Positions 58,170-64,000 of a stretch of 64,000 nt of DNA are shown in pieces. Position numbers and translations under genes: made by a program. Positions within the stretch are counted from its first letter, which is position 1. Every line of letters begins with the position of its first letter. This DNA is from JBDHWG01 sp039810085 (GTDB taxonomy: Bacteria > Chloroflexota > Anaerolineae > Epilineales > JAHCIE01): the NCBI GenBank assembly GCA_039810085.1, contig JBDHWG010000016.1:78302-142301 (forward strand). Direction: 5' to 3'. The notes below the pieces were generated by a model, which did no database searches, was not told the DNA's origin, and worked only from the letters and a program-made list of their open reading frames with translations.

Positions 58170-58298
58170 GCACAAGGCAAAGGGCGCGTAGAAGGATGCG
58201 GTTCAGGATAATATTGTCGAGTCGGTTTGAAATCTGAAACCTACGTGCGCGCGTCTACCTTGCAGATACGTCCGAAGGCAACTGACAAGGAGGATAAC

Positions 58299-58802
58299 AT
58301 GCGAAGGGTTATCGGATTCGGTATTGCGTTGTGCTTGCTTGCGCTAATCGCGGCATTTTCCGCCGACACTACTGCCGCCGCCGGGCCGTCCAACACCTGC
58401 ACCGCCGGCTTGACCATCTACACGACGAGCACTGGAACTGTGACCCAGGCAGGCCAGGTTACGATCTACCAGGGCAGCGGTGTGGGCGGCGGCTACACGT
58501 CAGGCTTCCTGAGCGGGTACACGCTGAGCGGCGCCCAGGACATCCTGATGAACAACGTCACCCATAAGTCGTACCTGAAAGGCTCGTTCGTGGCGACGGG
58601 GCCGGGCGGCACGCTGAATGTCAGCTACGTCGGCCAGGCCGACTTGAGGACCGGCGCAGCGACCGGCTTCTTCATCGTCACGGGGGGGACAGGCGAGTTC
58701 GCCAACTTCCACTGGTCGGGGAATATTATGGCGCAACTCACCTCCCTCGCCCCCCCCACCTTCGTCGCGACGGATTCGGGCATGTGTCACCCGGCTCCGT
58801 AA
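58299..58802 (+). CDS. Small secreted beta-barrel-like protein
   Basis: A 167-residue exported protein. Signal peptide MRRVIGFGIALCLLALIAAF, then SADTTAAA. Gly/Thr/Ser-rich beta strands follow, ending in TGFFIVTGGTGEFANFHWSG. That GGTGxFxxxxGxG pattern resembles small allene-oxide-cyclase/dirigent-like barrels. Two cysteines near the ends may form a disulfide. Function unknown. AAGGAGG precedes ATG 58299. A perfect 32-bp hairpin follows the stop. Confidence 0.75.
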   Translation: MRRVIGFGIALCLLALIAAFSADTTAAAGPSNTCTAGLTIYTTSTGTVTQAGQVTIYQGSGVGGGYTSGFLSGYTLSGAQDILMNNVTHKSYLKGSFVATGPGGTLNVSYVGQADLRTGAATGFFIVTGGTGEFANFHWSGNIMAQLTSLAPPTFVATDSGMCHPAP

Positions 58803-58821
58803 CCGATCTGTAAGCTGCATC

Positions 58822-58853
58822 AATGTCGCCCGCCGATATCGGCGGGCGACATT
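58822..58853 (+). terminator. 32-bp perfect hairpin, probable terminator
   Basis: AATGTCGCCCGCCGAT followed immediately by its exact reverse complement, 20 bp after the stop of the small secreted protein gene. There is no long T-run, so it may instead stabilise the mRNA end. The remainder of the gap to 59040 shows no gene. Confidence 0.6.
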
Positions 58854-59040
58854 GCTATTCCCACGCTCCTCAATCTTATCAGCAAGACGACCGCAACGAA
58901 CCTCACCCTCAGGACCACCCCAGCTATTCTGCAAAGCATTTCTATAAGCAGTTCGATAAGCGTTTCTATCAGTGGACTGTGATAAATTGGAAACAGACGC
59001 CGCGCCACACAGATTGACCATATTTTTGAAAGGACACGCC

Positions 59041-61161
59041 ATGACGACCAGAACCCCCCTTGTCACCGGCCTCGGCGGCGCAATCGGCAGCGACTATGTG
59101 CAGACCACCCACCAGTTGTTCTTTGTCGAGTACGCCGGGAAGATTTCGCGCTTCGACCTGCTGCGGCCTCTCGAGGCGACTGTGTTCACCGGAACGGCGA
59201 CGATGCCCCCGGACTCGAGCCTGGACCTGCAGGATGGCACATCAGTCCACGGGGGCCACATCCGCTGGGACCACACTGACCCCAGCCACGGCCGCGTGAT
59301 GCGCCCCCAAGGCAACTGCGACATCCTCAACCTAGGCCCCGTCAACTTCGACGCGCTCACGCACGCCGAGCTGCAGAACCTGGACGGCTACTCGCGGACA
59401 ACCGACATTCACGGCGACCCAGGGCCTGCCAATCAGCTCACCGATGGCGATGTGTTCGCCATCCGCAACGATTATCGCCAACCCGCCGCCAACTTCGACT
59501 ACGCCAAGGTCCAGGTTGTGCATTACGGCGACTCCCTCCAGGTGCGCTGGGTCAGCTACCGTCTGAAGCCCGCCTACCAGGTCCTTGGCACGGGCTACAG
59601 CGAGTTGGAGGATATCGTCGTCGCTGCCGACGGCCAGCACGCCTATGTGACGGAACGCGGCGGTACCCTGTGGTACGTGGACCTGGCGCACGCCAACAAG
59701 GCGAACGCCACCCCGGTCTACACAGGGATGACAGCGCCGCAGCAGATCGCGTTGGACGAGGCGCGGGGGTATGCCTATGTCGTGGAGTATGCCTCGTCGG
59801 CTCGCATCTGGCGCATCGATATCCACACCCACACCGCCACGCCCGTGGTCAGCGGCCTGGACCACGCCGTCGGCCTGCTGGTGACGGCGGACGGCCAGTT
59901 CGCCTACGTCAGCGAGCAGGCGAGCAGCGGCGGGCGGGTGACACGCATCACGCTGGCGAGCGGCGCACGCCAGGTTATTGCCAGCGGGCTGACAGCTCCC
60001 TTCTTGCTCGAATGGACCGATACGGGGCAGACCGGCATCCTCATCACCGAGCGCGACCCTGCCAACCGGGTGACACTCATCGACCTGACGAAGACGCCGA
60101 TTGCGGCGACAGCGGTCGCGACGGTAGCGTTCCGCCCCTCCAGCGTCGCCGTCGTCTCGCCAGAGCGGCTGCTCGTGTGCTGCGACAGCGAGATTGACGA
60201 GCTCGACCTGACGGCCGGCATCTATACTGTGGGCGGTCCCGCTCTGCTCGGCGTCGGCCTCGTGCCGAAGACGGCGATTTCCAGCGACGGCTACGCGACC
60301 ACGGCGTCGAACTATATCTTCCCCGTTGTCGATGCGCCCTTTGGCGGCAGTCTGGCAATCATGGTCAACCACGCCCACGCCTGGAGCGCCGGCGCGCAGT
60401 ACTACCAGCTCCTGGTCGATGGCGTGGTCCAGCATCAGGCGTGGAACGACTACCTTTGGAGCACAACCCTCAACGCCTTCGAGCTGCAAACGACTGCGCC
60501 TTTCAACGGCTCCTTCTACCCGGTCCGTCAGCCGGGTGAAATCTGGTACAACGCCTGGCTGGGCTATGTGCTCGACTCCACCGCACTGCCAAACAGCCCG
60601 CATACCATTACCGTGCGGTTGTGGCGGAACGCTGCCGCCCTTCCCGGCACCGAGGTCGGCAACGCCGCCGATCCCAACCAGAACATGGTTTTGCAGATCG
60701 ACAACCAGTGGCCGCGCGCTGTGATCGAGCAGATTATCTACCACGACCCGGCGAACCCGAACCCGGCGATGCGCCATCGCGTGGTGGACGCGTGCGGCAT
60801 CGTCGAGGGAGTGAGTGACGAGTTCAGCTTCTTCATCGAGGCCGACGACCCGACGCAGCAGCACCTGAAGAGCTGGAATCTCGGCGTGTGGTGGGGCGAC
60901 AACAAGTCCGCCGCCATCGCCGGCGACAGCTACGTTCCCGGCCACGTCTCCCCGAGCCACCAGTGGGCCGGCATCCACGCCGAAGTGCCCCCGTCTCATT
61001 GGCACGCGACGGTGATGGACCCGGTGACCCATGCCGTCGATCCGACATCGCGCCGCTGCGCGCATACCTTTGTCCTGAGCGTGTGGGACCGCGTCACCAA
61101 CGGCTATACCCACCTTCACTATGTAGAGTACCACAAGTCCATCACCCTCCTGCTGAGCTAG
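59041..61161 (+). CDS. Large orphan beta-propeller protein
   Basis: A 706-residue protein without signal peptide or membrane segment. Residues about 170-420 form NHL/YVTN-like propeller repeats: DIVVAADGQHAYVTERGGTL, QIALDEARGYAYVVEYASSA, GLLVTADGQFAYVSEQASSG and FLLEWTDTGQTGILITERDP. A separate C-terminal part of about 280 residues has RQPGEIWYNAWLGYV, SPHTITVRLWRNAA and an aromatic- and His-rich end (NLGVWWGDNKSAA; SPSHQWAGIHAEVP). I do not recognise that domain. GAAAGG lies upstream of ATG 59041. A hairpin follows at 61221. Confidence 0.75.
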   Translation: MTTRTPLVTGLGGAIGSDYVQTTHQLFFVEYAGKISRFDLLRPLEATVFTGTATMPPDSSLDLQDGTSVHGGHIRWDHTDPSHGRVMRPQGNCDILNLGPVNFDALTHAELQNLDGYSRTTDIHGDPGPANQLTDGDVFAIRNDYRQPAANFDYAKVQVVHYGDSLQVRWVSYRLKPAYQVLGTGYSELEDIVVAADGQHAYVTERGGTLWYVDLAHANKANATPVYTGMTAPQQIALDEARGYAYVVEYASSARIWRIDIHTHTATPVVSGLDHAVGLLVTADGQFAYVSEQASSGGRVTRITLASGARQVIASGLTAPFLLEWTDTGQTGILITERDPANRVTLIDLTKTPIAATAVATVAFRPSSVAVVSPERLLVCCDSEIDELDLTAGIYTVGGPALLGVGLVPKTAISSDGYATTASNYIFPVVDAPFGGSLAIMVNHAHAWSAGAQYYQLLVDGVVQHQAWNDYLWSTTLNAFELQTTAPFNGSFYPVRQPGEIWYNAWLGYVLDSTALPNSPHTITVRLWRNAAALPGTEVGNAADPNQNMVLQIDNQWPRAVIEQIIYHDPANPNPAMRHRVVDACGIVEGVSDEFSFFIEADDPTQQHLKSWNLGVWWGDNKSAAIAGDSYVPGHVSPSHQWAGIHAEVPPSHWHATVMDPVTHAVDPTSRRCAHTFVLSVWDRVTNGYTHLHYVEYHKSITLLLS

Positions 61162-61220
61162 CCCCACCGGAGCCTCATTCACTCCGCAGGCGTCCAAGGC
61201 TCAAAAGGCAATGAACGTAG

Positions 61221-61258
61221 CTAGACCTGCTCGATTAGAAGAGATCGAGCAGGTCTAG
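61221..61258 (+). terminator. Hairpin with 15-bp perfect stem
   Basis: CTAGACCTGCTCGAT at 61221-61235 pairs with 61244-61258 over an 8-nt loop and is followed by ACTTTCT. It lies between the convergent genes ending at 61161 and 61313, so it may serve both. Confidence 0.6.
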
Positions 61259-61312
61259 ACTTTCTGCAACGTGAAATCATCGGGCAGCGTTTGAGCCTGC
61301 TACCCGGCTTCG

Positions 61313-62038
61313 TCAGGCAAACGACTCTTGCCGCGCTCGTACGTCGGGGAACGGGCGGCTGTCGCCGTCGTAGACGGCCAGACCGTCAAAGATGCGAATG
61401 ACACGGTCGGCCAGCGCCGCCACCTTCGGATCGTGGGTCACCAGGACGATGGTCAGCCCCTGCTCCCGGTTCAGCGTCTTGAAGATGTGCATCACCTCCG
61501 CGCCAGACTTCGAGTCCAGGTTGCCCGTCGGCTCGTCCGCCAGCAGAATCGCCGGCTCCGTCACCAGCGCCCGCGCAATCGCCACGCGCTGCATCTGCCC
61601 GCCCGACAATTCGTTCGGCTTGTGGTCGATGCGCTCCCCCAACCCCACGGCTTCCAACTTCTCCACCGCCCGTGCCCGGCGCTGGCCGGCGCCGCCGTAG
61701 ATGAGCGGCAGGGCGACTTGCTTCCAGGCGGGCATGCGCGGCAGGAGGTTGAAGCTCTGAAACACGAAGCCGATCTTCTGGTTGCGCACTACGGCCAGCT
61801 CGTCGTCGCCCATCTCGCTCACGTCGATGCCGTCGAGGCGGTAGACGCCGCCGCTGGGTTGGTCCAAGCAGCCGAGGACGTTCATGAGGGTGGACTTACC
61901 GGAGCCGCTGGGGCCGGTGATGGCGACGAACTCGCCGCGGTCGACGGCGCAGGAAACGCCGCGTAGCGCGCGCACCTCCATGTCGCCCATCTGGTAGACC
62001 TTGGTCACTTCGTGAATCTCGATAACGCGGTCGTTCAT
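61313..62038 (-). CDS. MacB/LolD-type ABC transporter ATPase
   Basis: A 241-residue ATPase of the MacB/LolD/FtsE group. It has EIHEVTKVYQMGDMEVRALR, Walker A GPSGSGKSTLMNVLG, LDQPSGGVYRLDG, signature LSGGQMQRVAIARAL, Walker B ILLADEPTGNLDSKSG and VTHDPKVAALADRVIR. Such ATPases drive FtsX-type permeases that export lipids, peptides or drugs together with a MacA-like adaptor. The adaptor is upstream at 62246, but no FtsX-type permease follows. The start is ATG 62038 behind GGAGAG; longer frames cross a repeat. Confidence 0.9.
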   Translation of the reverse strand: MNDRVIEIHEVTKVYQMGDMEVRALRGVSCAVDRGEFVAITGPSGSGKSTLMNVLGCLDQPSGGVYRLDGIDVSEMGDDELAVVRNQKIGFVFQSFNLLPRMPAWKQVALPLIYGGAGQRRARAVEKLEAVGLGERIDHKPNELSGGQMQRVAIARALVTEPAILLADEPTGNLDSKSGAEVMHIFKTLNREQGLTIVLVTHDPKVAALADRVIRIFDGLAVYDGDSRPFPDVRARQESFA

Positions 62039-62117
62039 GTCGTCTCTCCATCGGAAACCGGGCGGGGTCGAGGAGCTGCCTCGCCCAACCCGGAGAAGTG
62101 TCACCATTACATATCGT

Positions 62118-62238
62118 GTCATTGCGAGGAGGACAATAGGACGACGAAGCAATCTCTCGCAATACCTTAGCACCGCTATTCCTACACCAGACTGTCCGTC
62201 ACACCGCCGTGAGATTGCTTCGCCCTGCTCGCAATGAC
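62118..62238. repeat. GTCATTGCGAG element, complete copy (121 bp), inverted
   Basis: Begins with the long arm GTCATTGCGAGGAGGACAAT, then AGGACGACGAAGCAATC, and ends GATTGCTTCGCCCTGCTCGC, then AATGAC, i.e. the opposite orientation to the 23267 and 45343 copies. It separates the adaptor gene from the ATPase gene and may interrupt or modulate their operon. Confidence 0.88.
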
Positions 62239-62245
62239 GGGCGTA

Positions 62246-63856
62246 TTAGAACCCTGGGCCGCCGAAGCCGCCGGGCCGTGGACCGCCACCGGGCGCAGCA
62301 GTCGTCGCGCTGATGACGACCTGGTCGCCTTCCTGCAAGCCGCCGCCGGTGATCTCAGTGTTCGTTCCATCGGTCATGCCCGTCTCAACCGGAACCGTAA
62401 TCTGCTGCCCTTCGTGCATCACGGTGACCACCTTCTGCCGGCCCTGCGTCCGGATGGCGCGGTTCGGCGCGACAAGCGCGTTGTCCCTCTGGTCCACAAT
62501 GACGTTCAGGTTGGCCGTCATGCCGGGCTGAATGGCCGGATCCGGGTTGGCGAGCTTGATCGTCACCGGATAGTTGACCACGCCCTGGGACAGGGTGCCG
62601 GCCGGGCTGATGCTGTCCACCTTGCCCGTCGCCGTCACGTTGGGCAGCGCGTCGAACGTCATCTGCACATCCTGGCCCACCTTGAGCTTCGCCCGATCCA
62701 GCTCGGATACATTCGCCACAACTTCCAGCGTGCTCAGGTCCGAGAGCTGCACGGGGTTGGACGCTGTGCCGATAATCTGGCCGTTCGTCACGTTAACGGC
62801 GGTGATCACGCCATCGAAGGGGGCGGTCAGGGTCGTCTGGTCGAGAGCAAGCTGCGCTTGCTTCAGCGCCACATTCGCCTGGTCCACCGCCGCCTGCGCT
62901 GCCTGCACCGCCAGGTCATCCGGCCCCGACTTGACGGCCGCTAGGTTGGCCTGGGCCGCCGTGATGCCCGCCTTCGCGTTCGCCACGTCGGCCGCCGTCG
63001 GACCCTGGCGCAGCTTCGCCAGCGCCGCCTGAGCCTGGGCCAGCTGCTGCTCAGCCACGGTCACGTCGTTCGGGTCTGGCCCGGCGAGGAGCTTGTCCAG
63101 GTTGTTCTGCGCGATCTGAACGTTGCCTTCCTGCTGGTTGACCTGCGACCGCGCGCTCTGGCAGGCCGTGCTATCGTCGGGGTGCTTCGCCTGGCCGCAG
63201 ACGGCATCCCGGTTGGTTTGGGCCGCCCACAGCGTGTTCTTCGCCTGCTCTAACGACTGCTTCCCATTCGCAACATCCGTGTCGGTCGGTCCGGCCTTGA
63301 CCTTGTCAAGATTCGCCTGTGCTGAGGCTACCTGCGCCTGCGCCGACGCGATGTCCGCCGGTGTCGTCGTTTGATACAACTGGTTCAGGTTCGCTTGAGC
63401 CTGCTGCACCTTCGCCTGCGCCTGGGCGATGTCGGTGTCCTTCGGACCTTCCTGGGCCTGCTGCACCTTCAACTGCGCTGACTGGAGATCAGACGTGGCC
63501 GAGTCCACGGCCAGCTTGGCGTTGGTGTTGTCGAGCTGGACGAGCGCCTGGCCCTTCTTCACCTTGTCGCCCTGGTTGACCTTAACGTCCGTCACCGTCC
63601 CGCCAGTCTGGAAGTTCAGGTTGACCTGGCTGATCGGCTGGAGGTTGCCCGCCGCGTTGACCGTCGCAATCAGGTTGGTCCGCGACACGGCGGCTGTTGG
63701 TACGCTCGCAGCAGCTGCCGCTTGCCGCGCCGTATACTGTCGGTATCCGAAAAAGCCTAGCACGGCTGCGCCGAGAACGACAAGCGCCATTGCCAGCCAA
63801 CGCCCTCTGCGTGCCTTCTTGCGCCGACCTGACGCCGGCAGGGTCGTTGTCGCCAT
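62246..63856 (-). CDS. HlyD/MacA-like periplasmic adaptor protein
   Basis: A 536-residue membrane-fusion protein. A basic N-terminus and one membrane helix (WLAMALVVLGAAVLGFFGY) lead to a lipoyl-like half with VNLNFQTGGTVTDVKVNQGD. A very long coiled-coil hairpin contains five repeats starting GPxxxDV or similar, followed by Ala/Gln heptads. The second lipoyl half is TLTAPFDGVITAVNVTNGQI. Beta-barrel and membrane-proximal domains follow, then a Gly/Pro tail. It would link an ABC exporter to the cell surface. AGGGAG precedes ATG 63856. An insertion-sequence end lies 31 bp upstream. Confidence 0.9.
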   Translation of the reverse strand: MATTTLPASGRRKKARRGRWLAMALVVLGAAVLGFFGYRQYTARQAAAAASVPTAAVSRTNLIATVNAAGNLQPISQVNLNFQTGGTVTDVKVNQGDKVKKGQALVQLDNTNAKLAVDSATSDLQSAQLKVQQAQEGPKDTDIAQAQAKVQQAQANLNQLYQTTTPADIASAQAQVASAQANLDKVKAGPTDTDVANGKQSLEQAKNTLWAAQTNRDAVCGQAKHPDDSTACQSARSQVNQQEGNVQIAQNNLDKLLAGPDPNDVTVAEQQLAQAQAALAKLRQGPTAADVANAKAGITAAQANLAAVKSGPDDLAVQAAQAAVDQANVALKQAQLALDQTTLTAPFDGVITAVNVTNGQIIGTASNPVQLSDLSTLEVVANVSELDRAKLKVGQDVQMTFDALPNVTATGKVDSISPAGTLSQGVVNYPVTIKLANPDPAIQPGMTANLNVIVDQRDNALVAPNRAIRTQGRQKVVTVMHEGQQITVPVETGMTDGTNTEITGGGLQEGDQVVISATTAAPGGGPRPGGFGGPGF

Positions 63857-63886
63857 CACTAACTCCCTATGAGATCGCGTTACTTA

Positions 63887-64000
63887 GAGCCTATCCGAAT
63901 AACCCTGCGGCGCGCAGGGCGATGAGGGCGCAGGCGAAGTGCAGAAAGGCGATGTAGTGTTCAGGCTTCTTGTCCCAGCGCACCAGAATACGCCGAAAGC
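63887..64000. mobile_element. End of an IS5-type insertion sequence, cut by the window edge
   Basis: GAGCCTATCCGAATAA at 63887-63902 has the form of an IS5-family terminal inverted repeat. It abuts the transposase stop codon and is flanked by a TTA that could be part of a target duplication. The rest of the element is beyond the window. Confidence 0.7.
63891..63998 (-). CDS. IS5-family transposase, C-terminal 35 residues
   Basis: The minus strand reads FRRILVRWDKKPEHYIAFLH, then FACALIALRAAGLFG and stop. This is the characteristic C-terminal end of one IS5-group DDE transposase family (a conserved R-W-x-KK-x-x-x-Y segment). It is too short to judge whether the enzyme is intact. Confidence 0.8.
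   Translation of the reverse strand, partial: FRRILVRWDKKPEHYIAFLHFACALIALRAAGLFG

Noticed and set aside
59332..61197. 621-codon minus-strand frame opposite the beta-propeller gene
   Set aside because: Antisense shadow of a GC-rich gene; the plus strand has the ribosome site, domain repeats and sensible composition.
1..64000. tRNA, rRNA, riboswitch or replication-origin features
   Set aside because: No cloverleaf-like, rRNA-like, known riboswitch or DnaA-box-cluster sequence was recognised by eye; a covariance-model search would be decisive.

Overview
This is a GC-rich bacterial chromosome segment with many GTG starts, short intergenic gaps and strong AAGGAG-type ribosome sites. I think it comes from a Chloroflexota member (Anaerolineae-like or a relative), but only tentatively. 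The reasons are a truncated XRE/NB-ARC-type ATPase regulator, secreted proteins of a kind I associate with that phylum, two LPxTG-like cell-surface proteins, and several families of dispersed palindromic repeats. No rRNA, tRNA or CRISPR array was recognised.

Layout. 1-2000: end of a flavin disulfide reductase, a truncated regulator and a muconolactone-isomerase-like protein. 2080-12770: a type III restriction-modification locus (res, mod) with a Y1/HUH transposase gene between the two subunits. It is embedded in three arrays holding about 19 copies of one multi-hairpin repeat; the third array, beyond an SDR gene, is in the opposite orientation. 12777-16092: sugar-related genes (DUF4432 epimerase, Gfo/Idh/MocA, ThuA) and a small unknown protein. 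16376-24400: NDH-2, secreted and surface proteins (a duplicated-domain protein, a CAP lipoprotein, two LPxTG-like proteins) and a secreted alpha/beta hydrolase. 24741-31299: AidB-type acyl-CoA dehydrogenase, molbindin, Ndk, a hydrolase, a large membrane protein and an aminotransferase.

31310-33032: a compact type II R-M pair with lower GC. 33114-39442: RqcH/NFACT, an MFS exporter, a VapBC pair, a cupin, a DtxR-type regulator and a RelE-type toxin pair. 39439-45236: a tightly overlapping minus-strand operon of FAD oxidoreductase, metallophosphoesterase, MrfB-like exonuclease and MrfA-like helicase. The helicase carries an HNH domain and an in-frame palindromic-repeat insertion.

46681-50087 is the most interesting stretch. 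It is a four-gene CRISPR type III accessory cassette: a Card1/Can2-like CARF nuclease, Csx15, a two-TM CARF protein and Cas6. No Cas10, Csm/Cmr, Cas1/2 or array is in view. It has a clear promoter and looks like a portable cyclic-oligoadenylate response module that would depend on a Cas10 encoded elsewhere.

50141-58072: MOCOS-like class V aminotransferase, URO-D family protein, zinc-ribbon protein, shikimate kinase and a complete branched-chain amino-acid ABC transporter (livKHMGF). 58299-64000: a small secreted protein, an orphan beta-propeller protein, an ABC ATPase and HlyD/MacA adaptor without a permease in view, and the end of an IS5-type insertion sequence.
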